From an uncultured Oscillospiraceae bacterium (GTDB lineage: Bacteria > Bacillota > Clostridia > Oscillospirales > Oscillospiraceae): a stretch of 64,000 bases of DNA. The stretch is taken from NCBI GenBank assembly GCA_947627325.1, contig CANQVO010000004.1:62001-126000 (forward strand). Reading direction: 5' to 3'. The position numbers and the translations under genes are program-made. Shown piece by piece: positions 25,392-34,973 of the stretch. The notes beneath the pieces are model-generated. The model was not told where the DNA came from. It was given only the letters and a program-made list of their open reading frames with translations, and did no database searches. The number at the start of each line of letters is the position of its first letter. The first letter of the stretch is position 1.

Positions 25392-26879
25392 ATGTACCCA
25401 TCCCTGGAACAGGTCCGGCGCATCGCTGCCGGGGGCGACTACCGCCGGATCCCGGTGAGCCGGGAACTGATGGCCGACCGGTACACCCCTGTGGAGGTCA
25501 TGCGGACCCTGCGGGCGGCCAGCCGGCACTGCTACCTGCTGGAGAGCGCGGACAGCAACCACACCTGGGGCCGGTACTCCTTCCTGGGCTACGCCCCCAG
25601 CCTGGAGCTCACCTGCGCCGACGGGACTTTGCGGATCCGAACGGGCTCGGAGGAGGAGGGCTGGCGGGAGGAGGTCCGGCAGGTGGACCACCCCCGGGAG
25701 GCCATCCGGGAGATCCTGGCCCGGTACAAGAGCCCCAAGGTGGAGGGGATGCCCCCCTTCACCGGCGGACTGGTGGGGTACTTCTCCTACGACTACATCA
25801 AGTACGCCGAGCCCTCCCTGCGCCTGGCCGCCGGGGCGGGACAGGGATTTAGGGACGTGGATCTGATGCTCTTTGACAAGGTCATCGTCTTTGACCACGG
25901 CCGGCAGAAGCTTATTCTGGTGACCGGGGTGGACGCCGCCCGGCTGGAGGAGTCCTACCGGGAGGCGGAGGCGGAGCTGGCGGAGATGGCGCGGCTCCTG
26001 TCCAGCGGGGCCCGGGCGGACTTCCGGCCCCCCCGGCTGAAGGCGCCCGTGGAGCCCTGCTTCTCCCGGGAGGAGTACAGCCGGATGGTGGAGCGGGCCA
26101 AGGCGTACATCTACGAAGGGGATATCTTCCAGGTGGTCCTCTCCAACCCCATGACCGCCCCGGCGGAGGGGAACCTCTTTGACGTGTACCGCTGTCTGCG
26201 GACCGAAAACCCCTCCCCCTATATGTTCTACTTCTCCAGCGACGACATCGAGCTGGCCGGGGCCTCGCCGGAGACCCTGGTCCGGCTGGAGGACGGGGTG
26301 CTGCACACCTTCCCCCTGGCGGGCACCCGGCCCCGGGGCGGAACGCCGGAGGAGGACCTGCGGCTGGAGCGGGAGCTGCTGGCTGACGAGAAGGAGCGGG
26401 CGGAGCACAATATGCTGGTGGACCTGGGCCGCAACGACATCGGCCGGGTCAGCGCCCTGGGGAGCGTCCAGGTGGAGCGGTATATGACCATCGAGCGGTT
26501 CTCCCACGTGATGCACATCGGCTCCACCGTCTCCGGCCGCATCCGGCCCGACCGGGACGCGCTGGACGCGGTGGACGCCATCCTCCCCGCCGGGACCCTG
26601 TCCGGGGCGCCCAAGCTCCGGGCCTGCCAGATCATCCAGGAGCTGGAGGGCCGCAAGCGGGGGGTCTACGGCGGAGCCATCGGGTATCTGGACTTCACCG
26701 GCAACCTGGACGCCTGTATCGCCATCCGGCTGGTGTATAAGAAAAACGGCCAGGTGTGCGTCCAGTCCGGCGCGGGGATCGTGGCCGACAGCGTGCCGGA
26801 GAAGGAGTATCAGGAGTGCGTCAACAAGGCCCGGGCCGTAGTCCGGGCGCTGGAGCGGGCACAGGAGGGATTGGAATGA
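25392..26879 (+). CDS. trpE: Anthranilate synthase component I
   Basis: The 495-residue product starts at ATG 25392 behind AAGGAGG. With TrpG it makes anthranilate from chorismate and glutamine, the first committed step of tryptophan synthesis. The tryptophan feedback site LLESADS is near residue 48. The chorismate-binding C-terminal half is intact, with the blocks LAGASPETLVRLEDG, PLAGTRPRGGTPEED, FSHVMHIGSTVSG and CVQSGAGIVADSVPEKEY. Its stop codon overlaps the trpG start (ATGA), so the two subunits are translationally coupled. It is controlled by the T-box leader directly upstream. Confidence 0.97.
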   Translation: MYPSLEQVRRIAAGGDYRRIPVSRELMADRYTPVEVMRTLRAASRHCYLLESADSNHTWGRYSFLGYAPSLELTCADGTLRIRTGSEEEGWREEVRQVDHPREAIREILARYKSPKVEGMPPFTGGLVGYFSYDYIKYAEPSLRLAAGAGQGFRDVDLMLFDKVIVFDHGRQKLILVTGVDAARLEESYREAEAELAEMARLLSSGARADFRPPRLKAPVEPCFSREEYSRMVERAKAYIYEGDIFQVVLSNPMTAPAEGNLFDVYRCLRTENPSPYMFYFSSDDIELAGASPETLVRLEDGVLHTFPLAGTRPRGGTPEEDLRLERELLADEKERAEHNMLVDLGRNDIGRVSALGSVQVERYMTIERFSHVMHIGSTVSGRIRPDRDALDAVDAILPAGTLSGAPKLRACQIIQELEGRKRGVYGGAIGYLDFTGNLDACIAIRLVYKKNGQVCVQSGAGIVADSVPEKEYQECVNKARAVVRALERAQEGLE

Positions 26880-27445
26880 TCGTCCTCATCGACAACTACG
26901 ACAGCTTTTCCTACAATCTCTACCAGCTCATCGGCGGGCTCCACCCGGACCTGCGGGTGATCCGCAACGACGCGTGCACCGTCGCCCAGCTGCGGGACAT
27001 GGCCCCCCGGGCGGTGTTCCTCTCCCCCGGCCCCGGCCGCCCCGCCCAGGCGGGGATCTGCGAGGAGGTGGTCCGGGCCCTCACCGGGACGGTGCCCATC
27101 TTCGGCGTCTGCCTGGGCCACCAGGCCATCTGCGAGGCGCTGGGCGGCCAGGTCTCCTACGCCAAGCAGCTGATGCACGGCAAGGTGTCCGCCGTGGTGC
27201 CGGAGGCGGACAGCCGCCTGTTCCGGGGCTTTTCCGGCCCCTTCCCCGCCGCCCGGTACCACTCCCTTTCGGCGGTGGAGGCCGCCCTGCCCCCCTGCCT
27301 GCGGGTCACCGCCCGGGCGGAGGACGGGGAGATCATGGCGGTGGAGCACCGGGACTACCCCGTGTGCGGGGTGCAGTTCCACCCCGAGTCGGTCATGACC
27401 CCGGACGGGGCGGCCATCGTTCAAAACTTTCTGTCCAGCTTATAA
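26876..27445 (+). CDS. trpG: Anthranilate synthase component II (glutamine amidotransferase)
   Basis: The product has 189 residues and supplies ammonia from glutamine to TrpE. It has the class I amidotransferase triad: Cys in FGVCLGHQAICEALGG near residue 79 and the His and Glu in GVQFHPESVMTPDG near residue 170. The start IVLIDNYDSFSYNLYQ is the standard TrpG/PabA opening. It overlaps trpE by four bases. It is not fused to trpD as it is in some bacteria. Confidence 0.96.
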   Translation: MIVLIDNYDSFSYNLYQLIGGLHPDLRVIRNDACTVAQLRDMAPRAVFLSPGPGRPAQAGICEEVVRALTGTVPIFGVCLGHQAICEALGGQVSYAKQLMHGKVSAVVPEADSRLFRGFSGPFPAARYHSLSAVEAALPPCLRVTARAEDGEIMAVEHRDYPVCGVQFHPESVMTPDGAAIVQNFLSSL

Positions 27446-27466
27446 CTTTTTAGGAGGGGTATCATC

Positions 27467-28489
27467 ATGATCCAGGAAGCCATCAAGAAGATCGTGGACA
27501 AGCAGGACCTGACCTACCAGGAGGCCTACGCCGTGATGAACGAGATCATGGACGGCCAGACCTCCCCCACTCAGAACGCCGCCTTCCTGGCGGCCCTGTC
27601 CACCAAGAGCACCAAGGCCGAGACCATCGACGAGATCACCGGCTGTGCCGCCGCCATGCGGGAGCACGCCCTGGCGGTGGACGTGGGAGCGCGGGACATT
27701 ATGGAGATCGTGGGCACCGGGGGGGACGGGGCCCACAGCTTCAACATCTCCACCACCGCCGCCTTTGTCTCCTGCGCCGGGGGGGTGATGGTGGCCAAGC
27801 ACGGCAACCGGGCCGCCTCCTCCCAGTGCGGCACGGCGGACTGCCTGGAGGCCCTGGGGGTGAACATCGATCTGAGCCCGGAGAAGTGCGTGGCGCTCCT
27901 GGACGAGGTGGGCTTTTGCTTCTTCTTCGCCCAGAAGTACCACACCTCCATGAAGTACGTCGGCCCCATCCGCAAGGAGCTGGGCATCCGCACGGTGTTC
28001 AACATCCTGGGCCCCCTGACCAACCCCGCCAAGCCCCGGCGGATCCTGCTGGGGGTCTACGACGGCTCTCTGGCCCAACCCCTGGCCCAGGTGCTGATGA
28101 AGCTGGGGGTGGAGCGGGGCATGGTGGTCTACGGCCAGGACAAGCTGGACGAGATCTCCCTGAGCGCCCCCACCCTGGTGTGCGAGTTCGGCGGCGGCGC
28201 CAGCCGCGCCTATGATATCGCCCCGGAGGACTTCGGCTATACCCGCTGTCAGAAGTCCGACCTGGTGGGCGGGACCCCGGCGGAGAACGCCGCCATCACC
28301 CGGGCCATCCTCTCCGGGACGGACCGGGGGCCCAAGCGGCAGGCGGTGTGCCTCAACGCGGGGGCGGCGCTGTACCTGGCGGGCAAGGCGGAGACCATGG
28401 CCCAGGGCGTGGCCCTGACCGAGCGCCTGCTGGACAGCGGCGCGGCGCTGAAGAAGCTGGAGGAAGTGGTCCTCCGCTCCCAGGCGTAA
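27467..28489 (+). CDS. trpD: Anthranilate phosphoribosyltransferase
   Basis: The 340-residue product lies behind a strong TAGGAGGGG ribosome site. It joins anthranilate to PRPP. The phosphate-binding glycine loop [15 protein letters not shown] is near residue 82. The [18 protein letters not shown] block follows near residue 107, and NILGPLTNP is also present. Normal length and motifs suggest an active enzyme. Confidence 0.97.
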   Translation: MIQEAIKKIVDKQDLTYQEAYAVMNEIMDGQTSPTQNAAFLAALSTKSTKAETIDEITGCAAAMREHALAVDVGARDIMEIVGTGGDGAHSFNISTTAAFVSCAGGVMVAKHGNRAASSQCGTADCLEALGVNIDLSPEKCVALLDEVGFCFFFAQKYHTSMKYVGPIRKELGIRTVFNILGPLTNPAKPRRILLGVYDGSLAQPLAQVLMKLGVERGMVVYGQDKLDEISLSAPTLVCEFGGGASRAYDIAPEDFGYTRCQKSDLVGGTPAENAAITRAILSGTDRGPKRQAVCLNAGAALYLAGKAETMAQGVALTERLLDSGAALKKLEEVVLRSQA

Positions 28490-28493
28490 GGCC

Positions 28494-29288
28494 ATGGTGG
28501 CCGCGATCTTGGAGACCATCGCCGCCCACACCCGCCGGCGGGTGGCGGCGGACCGGGCGGCCCTCCCCCTGGAGGCCCTGCGGGAGCGGTGCCGGGACCT
28601 GGGCCCGGGCCAGGGGGCGCGCTTTGAGGCGGCGCTTCGGCGGCCGGGGATGGGCTTTATCTGCGAGGTGAAAAAGGCCTCCCCCTCCAAGGGGGTGATC
28701 GACCCCCGCTTCCCCTACCTGGACATCGCCCGGGCCTATGAGGCGGCGGGGGCGGACTGCCTCTCCTGCCTCACCGAGCCCAGGTGGTTTTTGGGCTCGG
28801 ACGACATTTTTCGCGCCATCCGCGCCGCCGTCTCCCTGCCCATGCTCCGCAAGGATTTTACCGTGGACGAATACCAGCTCTACCAGGCCCGGCTGATGGG
28901 GGCGGAGGCGGTGCTGCTCATCTGCTCCCTGCTGGACGGCGGGACGCTGGAGCGGTATCTGGCCCTGGCCCAGGACCTGGGCCTGGCCGCCCTGGTGGAG
29001 ACCCACGACGAGGGGGAGATCCGCCTGGCGGTGGCCGCGGGGGCCCGGATCGTCGGGGTGAACAACCGGGACCTGCGGGACTTCTCCGTGGACTTCTCCA
29101 ACGCCCAGCGCCTGCGGGCGCTGGTCCCGGCGGGGCGGGTGTACGTGGCCGAGAGCGGCGTCTCCACCCCCCAGGACGTATCGGCGCTGAGGCGGGCTGG
29201 GGCGGACGCGGTGCTGGTGGGGGAGGCGCTGATGCGCGCGGCGGACAAGGCCGCTGCCCTGGCGGCCTTTCGGGAGGCGGCGGGATGA
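28494..29288 (+). CDS. trpC: Indole-3-glycerol phosphate synthase
   Basis: The product is a 264-residue TIM barrel starting at ATG 28494, four bases after trpD. Catalytic Lys/Glu regions are present: CEVKKASPSKGVIDP near residue 56, SCLTEPRWFLGS, LRKDFTVDEYQ, and VGVNNRDLRDFSVD. The terminal phosphate-binding ESGVSTPQDV and VLVGEALMRA strands are complete. It is separate from TrpF, which overlaps it by four bases. Confidence 0.97.
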   Translation: MVAAILETIAAHTRRRVAADRAALPLEALRERCRDLGPGQGARFEAALRRPGMGFICEVKKASPSKGVIDPRFPYLDIARAYEAAGADCLSCLTEPRWFLGSDDIFRAIRAAVSLPMLRKDFTVDEYQLYQARLMGAEAVLLICSLLDGGTLERYLALAQDLGLAALVETHDEGEIRLAVAAGARIVGVNNRDLRDFSVDFSNAQRLRALVPAGRVYVAESGVSTPQDVSALRRAGADAVLVGEALMRAADKAAALAAFREAAG

Positions 29289-29893
29289 CAAGGATCAAGA
29301 TCTGCGGGCTGTTTCAGCCCCAGGACGTGGACTTCGTCAATCAGGCCCGGCCCGACTGGTGCGGCTTTGTCCTCCGCTTCCCCAAGAGCCATCGGAACAT
29401 CACCACGGAACAGCTGCGGACCCTGCGGGCCCGGCTGGCGGCGGGGGTGACCCCGGTGGGGGTGTTCGTGGACCAGCCGGCGGAGGCGGTGGCGGCGCTT
29501 CTGGAGGAGGGGCTGATCTCGGTGGCCCAACTCCACGGCCACGAGGACGGCGCCTACATCGCCCGGCTCCGCGCCCTGGCGCCGGGGAAGCCCATCTGGC
29601 GGGCGTTTCGCGTCCAGAGCCCGGCGGACGTGCGGGCGGCGGAGGACTGCCCGGCGGACCTGGTGCTGTTGGACGGGGGCCAGGGCGCGGGCCGGGCCTT
29701 CGACTGGTCCCTGGTCCGGGCGGTCCGGCGGCCCTACCTGCTGGCCGGGGGGCTGACGGCGGAGCGCATCCCGGAGGCTATCGCGGCCCTCCACCCCTAC
29801 GGCGTGGACCTGTCCAGCGGCGTGGAGACCGGGCGGCAGAAGGACCGGGAAAAGATCCTGGCGGCGGTGGCCGCCGCGAGAAAGGAAGGATGA
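29285..29893 (+). CDS. trpF: Phosphoribosylanthranilate isomerase
   Basis: The product has 202 residues, starts at ATG 29285 and overlaps the trpC stop. The catalytic Cys is in KICGLFQPQD, and the strands VGVFVDQP, QLHGHEDGAYI and VLLDGGQGAGRAFDW are typical. The C-terminus has AGGLTAERI and the phosphate-binding VDLSSGVETGRQKD. It performs the Amadori rearrangement between TrpD and TrpC. Confidence 0.96.
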   Translation: MTRIKICGLFQPQDVDFVNQARPDWCGFVLRFPKSHRNITTEQLRTLRARLAAGVTPVGVFVDQPAEAVAALLEEGLISVAQLHGHEDGAYIARLRALAPGKPIWRAFRVQSPADVRAAEDCPADLVLLDGGQGAGRAFDWSLVRAVRRPYLLAGGLTAERIPEAIAALHPYGVDLSSGVETGRQKDREKILAAVAAARKEG

Positions 29894-29896
29894 CGG

Positions 29897-31081
29897 ATGG
29901 CAAAAGGACGGTTTGGCGTCCACGGGGGGCAGTACATCCCCGAGACGCTGATGAACGCGGTCATCGAGTTGGAGACGGCCTACGACCACTATAAGGCGGA
30001 CCCGGCGTTCCAGCGGGAGCTGGAGGCGCTGTTCAACGACTACGCCGGGCGGCCCTCCCGGCTCTACTTCGCCGCCAAAATGACGGCGGACCTGGGGGGC
30101 GCGAAGATCTACCTGAAGCGGGAGGATCTGAACCACACCGGCGCCCACAAGATCAACAACGTGCTGGGCCAGGCGCTTCTGGCCAAGAAGATGGGCAAGA
30201 CCCGCCTCATCGCCGAGACCGGCGCGGGTCAGCACGGCGTGGCCACCGCCACCGCCGCGGCGCTGATGGGGATGGAGTGCGTGGTGTTCATGGGGGAGGA
30301 GGACACCCGGCGGCAGGCGCTGAACGTCTACAAAATGCGGCTTTTGGGGGCGGAGGTGATCCCCGTCACCACCGGCACGGCCACCTTGAAGGACGCCTGC
30401 TCCGCCGCCTTCCGGGAGTGGACCTCCCGCATCAGCGACACCCACTACTGCCTGGGCTCGGTGATGGGCCCCCACCCCTTCCCCACCATCGTCCGGGACT
30501 TCCAGGCGGTGATCTCCCGGGAGATCAAGGCCCAGCTTCTGGAGAAGGAGGGCCGCCTGCCCGACGCGGTGCTGGCCTGCGTGGGCGGCGGGTCCAACGC
30601 CATGGGGGCCTTTTACCACTTCATCGACGAGCCCTCGGTGCGCCTGATCGGCTGTGAGGCGGCGGGCCGCGGGGTGGACTCCTTTGAGACCGCCGCCACC
30701 ATCGCCACCGGGCGGCTGGGCATCTTCCACGGCATGAAGAGCTACTTCTGCCAGGACGAATACGGCCAGATCGCCCCGGTCTACTCCATCTCCGCCGGGC
30801 TGGACTACCCCGGCATCGGCCCCGAGCACGCCTGGCTCCACGACACGGGCCGGGCGGAGTATGTGCCCGTCACCGACGAGGAGGCCGTCCTGGCCTTTGA
30901 GTACCTCTCCCGCACGGAGGGGATCATCCCGGCCATCGAGTCCGCCCACGCCCTGGCCTACGCCCAGAAGCTGGCCCCCACCATGGGGCGGGAGCAGATC
31001 ATCGTGGTGAACGTCTCCGGCCGGGGGGACAAGGACTGCGCCGCCATCGCCCGGTACAGAGGGGAGGATATCCATGAGTAA
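29897..31081 (+). CDS. trpB: Tryptophan synthase beta chain
   Basis: The 394-residue product is PLP-dependent; the Schiff-base Lys is in [14 protein letters not shown] near residue 82 and the phosphate-binding loop is [14 protein letters not shown]. The substrate channel region [14 protein letters not shown] is conserved, and the sequence matches the TrpB1 type that pairs with TrpA. It begins three bases after trpF and overlaps trpA by eight bases, as expected for a stable alpha2-beta2 complex. Confidence 0.97.
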   Translation: MAKGRFGVHGGQYIPETLMNAVIELETAYDHYKADPAFQRELEALFNDYAGRPSRLYFAAKMTADLGGAKIYLKREDLNHTGAHKINNVLGQALLAKKMGKTRLIAETGAGQHGVATATAAALMGMECVVFMGEEDTRRQALNVYKMRLLGAEVIPVTTGTATLKDACSAAFREWTSRISDTHYCLGSVMGPHPFPTIVRDFQAVISREIKAQLLEKEGRLPDAVLACVGGGSNAMGAFYHFIDEPSVRLIGCEAAGRGVDSFETAATIATGRLGIFHGMKSYFCQDEYGQIAPVYSISAGLDYPGIGPEHAWLHDTGRAEYVPVTDEEAVLAFEYLSRTEGIIPAIESAHALAYAQKLAPTMGREQIIVVNVSGRGDKDCAAIARYRGEDIHE

Positions 31082-31862
31082 CATCGCCAGAGCCTTTGAC
31101 CACGGCAAGGCCTTTATCCCGTTCATCACCTGCGGCGACCCGGACCTGGACACCACCGCCCGGACCGTCCGGGCCATGGCCCGGGCGGGGGCGGACCTCA
31201 TCGAGCTGGGCATCCCCTTCTCCGACCCCACCGCCGAGGGCCCCGTGATTCAGGCCGCCAACGCCCGCGCCCTGTCCGGCGGGGCCACCACCGACCAGAT
31301 CTTCGCCCTGGTACGGGACCTGCGCCGGGACGTCACCGTGCCCATGGTCTTCATGACCTACGCCAACGTGGTCTTCTCCTACGGCGCGGAGCGGTTCGCC
31401 GCCACCTGCCAGGACATCGGGATGGACGGGCTCATCCTGCCCGACGTGCCCTTTGAGGAGAAGGAGGAGTTCGCCCCCTTGTGCAGGGCCCGGGGCCTGG
31501 ACTTCATCTCCCTCATCGCCCCCACCTCCCAGGCGCGGATCTCCACCATCGCCCGGGAGGCCGAGGGCTTTGTCTACGTGGTCTCCAGCCTGGGGGTGAC
31601 CGGCGTGCGCGCCCAGATCACCACCGACGTGGGCGCCATGGTGAAGCTGGTCAAGGCCGCCCGGGACATCCCCTGCGCCGTGGGTTTTGGCATCTCCACC
31701 CCGGAGCAGGCCAAAACCATGTCCGCCCAGGCCGACGGGGTCATCGTGGGCAGCGCCATCGTCAAGCTGTGTGCCCAGTACGGCCCGGAGAGCCCGGAGC
31801 CGGTGGCGGAGTACGTGGCCGCCATGACCCGGGCGGTGCGGGAAGGGGGGGCGAGGCCGTGA
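31074..31862 (+). CDS. trpA: Tryptophan synthase alpha chain
   Basis: The product is a 262-residue TIM barrel that cleaves indole-3-glycerol phosphate and passes indole to TrpB. Catalytic Glu and Asp sit in [19 protein letters not shown] near residues 45-60. The phosphate-binding strands [11 protein letters not shown] and [10 protein letters not shown] are near the end. The stop codon overlaps the next gene (GTGA). Confidence 0.96.
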   Translation: MSNIARAFDHGKAFIPFITCGDPDLDTTARTVRAMARAGADLIELGIPFSDPTAEGPVIQAANARALSGGATTDQIFALVRDLRRDVTVPMVFMTYANVVFSYGAERFAATCQDIGMDGLILPDVPFEEKEEFAPLCRARGLDFISLIAPTSQARISTIAREAEGFVYVVSSLGVTGVRAQITTDVGAMVKLVKAARDIPCAVGFGISTPEQAKTMSAQADGVIVGSAIVKLCAQYGPESPEPVAEYVAAMTRAVREGGARP

Positions 31863-32575
31863 AGACCGCGCTGGTGACCGGCGGGACCGGGGGGATCGGA
31901 GCGGCGGTCTGTCGGCGGCTGGCCGCGGACGGCGTGACGGTGGCGGTGGGCTTTCGCGCCCACCGGGCGGAGGCGGAGGCGCTGGCCCGGGAGATCGGCG
32001 GCGCGGCGGTCCTCTGCGACGTGACCGACCCGGCCGGCGTCCAAAAAGCCATTGACAATGTGTTGGAGAAATTTTGTCAACTTGACATTTTGGTGTGCAA
32101 CGCCGGGGTGGCCTGGCAGGGCCTTTTGCAGGAGATGGACGACGGGGCCTGGCGGGGGCTGATGGCCGCCGACCTGGACGGGGTGTTCCACTGCTGCCGG
32201 GCGGCGCTCCCGGCGATGATCCGGGCGAAAAGCGGGAAAATCGTCACCATTTCCTCGGTGTGGGGCACCCGGGGCGCCTCCTGCGAGGCGGCCTACTCCG
32301 CCGCCAAGGCGGGGGTGGTGGGCCTGACCAAGGCCCTGGCCAAGGAGGTGGGCCCCAGCGGGATCACGGCGAACTGCGTGGCCCCCGGCGTCATTCGGAC
32401 GCAAATGCTCCAACACCTAGGGCCCCAGGACCTCCAGGAGTTGGCGGAGGCCACCCCCCTGGGCCGCCTGGGCGCGCCGGAGGAGGTGGCGGAGGCGGTG
32501 GCCTTTTTCTGCTCCGACGCCGCCGGGTTCATCACCGGCCAGGTGCTGGGGGTGGACGGGGGCTTCGGCGTGTGA
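31859..32575 (+). CDS. ymfI: YmfI-like SDR, probable elongation factor P 5-aminopentanone reductase
   Basis: The product has 238 residues and starts at GTG 31859 inside the trpA stop codon. It is a Rossmann SDR: TGGTGGIG at 8-15, NAGVAW, Ser in ISSVWG, Tyr-x3-Lys in YSAAKAG, and terminal TGQVLGVDGGFGV. The run SSVWGTRGASCEAAYS closely resembles B. subtilis YmfI, which reduces 5-aminopentanonyl on elongation factor P; FabG proteins usually differ here. A FabG-like ketoacyl reductase is the alternative. It has no evident link to tryptophan synthesis but must be co-expressed with the trp operon. No efp gene is in the window. Confidence 0.7.
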   Translation: MKTALVTGGTGGIGAAVCRRLAADGVTVAVGFRAHRAEAEALAREIGGAAVLCDVTDPAGVQKAIDNVLEKFCQLDILVCNAGVAWQGLLQEMDDGAWRGLMAADLDGVFHCCRAALPAMIRAKSGKIVTISSVWGTRGASCEAAYSAAKAGVVGLTKALAKEVGPSGITANCVAPGVIRTQMLQHLGPQDLQELAEATPLGRLGAPEEVAEAVAFFCSDAAGFITGQVLGVDGGFGV

Positions 32576-32639
32576 AAAAAATGCACATAATTCACAAACG
32601 TGGCGGGACAATGGCCCTCGTCATTTGGTGGTTTTTAGG

Positions 32640-32668
32640 TTGACAAATAGAGGGGATACTACTATAAT
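32640..32668 (+). promoter_or_regulatory. Sigma-A promoter of livJ
   Basis: TTGACA (32640-32645) and TATAAT (32663-32668) have a 17-base spacer, 26 bases before the livJ start. Both boxes are perfect consensus. Confidence 0.92.
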
Positions 32669-32693
32669 TGTCAACAACCTTAAAGGAGGTTGA

Positions 32694-33908
32694 ATGAAAA
32701 TGAAGAAAACGCTTGCTCTGCTTTTGGCCGTCTGTATGATGGTCGCTGTGCTGGCCGGCTGCGGCGGCAACAAGGAGACCGCCGCCCCCACCGAAGAGGC
32801 TACCGCCCCTGTTGAGGAGAACGTCGGCGCCGAGAACGCCGGCGCCGCCAGCGGCACCTTTAAGATCGGCGGCATCGGTCCCATGACCGGCGGCGCCGCG
32901 CAGTACGGCATGGCCGCCATGACCGGCGCGCAGATCGCCGTGGACGAGATCAACGCCCTGGGCGGTCCTGTCCAGTTCGAGTTCCGGGCTGAGGACGACG
33001 TGAACGTGGCCGACACCGCCGTGAACGCCTACAACACCCTGAAGGACTGGGGTATGCAGGTCCTGGTGGGCGCTGTGACCACCACCCCCTGCATCTCCGT
33101 CTCCGCCGAGGCGTACAACGACCGGATCTTCTGCCTGACCCCCTCCGCCTCCTCCACCGACGTCACCGCCGGTAAGGACAATATGTTCCAGATGTGCTTC
33201 ACCGACCCCAACCAGGGCCTGTCCGGCGCCCAGTATATCACCGAGAACTTCCCCGATGCCAAGGTGGCCGTCATCTATAAGAACGACGACGCCTACTCCG
33301 TGGGTATCCGGGACGCCTTTGTGGGCGCGATGGGTGACGCCGTGGTGTACGAGGGCACCTTCACCGAGGACACCCAGACCGACTTCTCCGTTCAGGTGAC
33401 CGCCGCCCAGGCCGCCGGCGCCGACGTGGTGTACCTGCCCATGTACTACCAGCCCGCCACCGTCATCCTGACCTACGCCAAGTCCATCGGCTACGCCCCC
33501 ACCTTCATCGGCGTGGACGGCATGGACGGCATCCTGGATCAGGAGGGCTTTGACGCCTCCCTGGCCGAGGGCGTGCTGGTCATGTCCCCCTTCGCCGCCA
33601 CCTCCACCGACGAGCTGACCGTGAAGTTCGTGGAGGAGTACCAGAACCGCATGGGCCAGCTGCCCAACCAGTTCGCCGCGGACGGCTATGACTGCGTCTA
33701 CGCCATCTACAACGCCCTCCAGGCCGCCGGCTGCACCGCCGATATGTCCAACGAGGAGCTGTGCGACGCGCTGATCTCCACCTTCACCTCCGACAGCTTC
33801 AGCTACTCCGGCCTGACCGGCCAGGGCATGACCTGGAGCACCGTGGGTGAGGTCACCAAGCTTCCCATGGCCTTCCTGATCAAGGACGGCGTGTACACCA
33901 CGCCCTGA
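32694..33908 (+). CDS. livJ: Branched-chain amino acid ABC transporter substrate-binding lipoprotein
   Basis: The 404-residue product lies behind AAAGGAGGTTG; ATG 32700 is an equally possible start. The signal peptide ends in the lipobox VLAGCGG, followed by an Ala/Thr/Glu-rich linker and a type I periplasmic-binding fold. Typical segments are KIGGIGPMTGGAAQYG, LTPSASSTDVTAGKDNMFQM, and VAVIYKNDDAYSVG. It delivers leucine, isoleucine or valine, or related amino acids, to LivHMGF. It has its own promoter and is separated from livH by a hairpin, which usually lets the binding protein be made in excess. Confidence 0.93.
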   Translation: MKMKKTLALLLAVCMMVAVLAGCGGNKETAAPTEEATAPVEENVGAENAGAASGTFKIGGIGPMTGGAAQYGMAAMTGAQIAVDEINALGGPVQFEFRAEDDVNVADTAVNAYNTLKDWGMQVLVGAVTTTPCISVSAEAYNDRIFCLTPSASSTDVTAGKDNMFQMCFTDPNQGLSGAQYITENFPDAKVAVIYKNDDAYSVGIRDAFVGAMGDAVVYEGTFTEDTQTDFSVQVTAAQAAGADVVYLPMYYQPATVILTYAKSIGYAPTFIGVDGMDGILDQEGFDASLAEGVLVMSPFAATSTDELTVKFVEEYQNRMGQLPNQFAADGYDCVYAIYNALQAAGCTADMSNEELCDALISTFTSDSFSYSGLTGQGMTWSTVGEVTKLPMAFLIKDGVYTTP

Positions 33909-33949
33909 CGTGGGAGCGCGGACAACGGAAAAGAACATTTGAAAGAGTC

Positions 33950-33981
33950 GGCTGCCGGGGAGGAAGAACTCCCCGGCAGCC
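33950..33981 (+). terminator. Intercistronic hairpin between livJ and livH
   Basis: Arms 33950-33960 and 33971-33981 (GGCTGCCGGGG / CCCCGGCAGCC) pair perfectly. No T-run follows, so it fits a partial terminator or 3' mRNA stabiliser that raises livJ expression over the permease genes. Confidence 0.75.
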
Positions 33982-34084
33982 CTCCCCGTTCTATGGCGGA
34001 GGCGCGGGCGGGACAGGACCCCGGCCCCGCGCGGGCCTGCGCGATAGAAAAAGAGCGAGAGAAAGGAACTTGAGGTGAGCGCGT

Positions 34085-34963
34085 ATGGTATTTTTCTCCT
34101 ATCTGATCAGCGGGATCAGCCTGGGCAGTGTCTACGCCATCATCGCCCTGGGCTACACCATGGTCTACGGTATCGCCAAGATGCTGAACTTCGCCCACGG
34201 CGACGTGATTATGGTGGGCGGCTACATCTCCTTCTGCGCCATCAGCTACCTGTCCCTGCCCCCGGCGGTGGCGGTTTTGCTGGCGATGGTGGTGTGTACC
34301 GTGCTGGGGGTGCTGATCGAGGGGCTGGCCTACCGGCCTCTGCGGCAGGCGGGCTCCCTGGCGGTGCTCATCACCGCCATCGGCGTGAGCTATTTCCTGC
34401 AAAACGCCGCCCAGCTCATATGGGGCGTCACCCCGAAGATCTACACCTCCGTGGTCTCCTTCCGCCTGCCCAACAGCCTGACCCGGCTGGGTCTGAGCAG
34501 TGAGGCGCTGGTGACGGTGCTCTCCTGCGTGGTCATCATGGTCGCCCTGACCACCTTCGTCAACAAGACCAAGATGGGCAAGGCCATGCGGGCCTGCTCC
34601 GAGGACAAGGGGGCGGCCCAGCTCATGGGCATCAACGTCAACGCCACCATCTCCATGACCTTCGCCATCGGCTCCGCTCTGGCGGCCATCGCGGGGGTGC
34701 TGTTGTGCTCGGCGTACACCACCCTGCTCCCCACCACCGGCTCCATGCCCGGCATCAAGGCCTTCACCGCCGCCGTCTTCGGCGGCATCGGCTCCATCCC
34801 CGGGGCCTTTGTGGGGGGCCTTTTGCTGGGGATCATCGAGTCCATGGCCAAGGCGTATATCTCCACCGACCTGGCCAACGCTATCGTCTTCGCCGTGCTG
34901 ATCGTGGTACTGCTGGTGAAGCCCACCGGCCTGCTGGGCAAGTACGTGCCCGAGAAAGTGTGA
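34085..34963 (+). CDS. livH: Branched-chain amino acid ABC transporter permease
   Basis: The 292-residue integral membrane protein has the LivH opening ISGISLGSVYAIIALGYTMV and the conserved MLNFAHGDVIMVGGYISF. The cytoplasmic loop KTKMGKAMRACSEDKGAAQL and ATPase contact GSMPGIKAFTAAVFGGIGS are intact. It pairs with LivM in the membrane. GAAAGGAACTTGAGG lies upstream of the start. Confidence 0.95.
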   Translation: MVFFSYLISGISLGSVYAIIALGYTMVYGIAKMLNFAHGDVIMVGGYISFCAISYLSLPPAVAVLLAMVVCTVLGVLIEGLAYRPLRQAGSLAVLITAIGVSYFLQNAAQLIWGVTPKIYTSVVSFRLPNSLTRLGLSSEALVTVLSCVVIMVALTTFVNKTKMGKAMRACSEDKGAAQLMGINVNATISMTFAIGSALAAIAGVLLCSAYTTLLPTTGSMPGIKAFTAAVFGGIGSIPGAFVGGLLLGIIESMAKAYISTDLANAIVFAVLIVVLLVKPTGLLGKYVPEKV

Positions 34964-34973
34964 GGTGGTGGAC

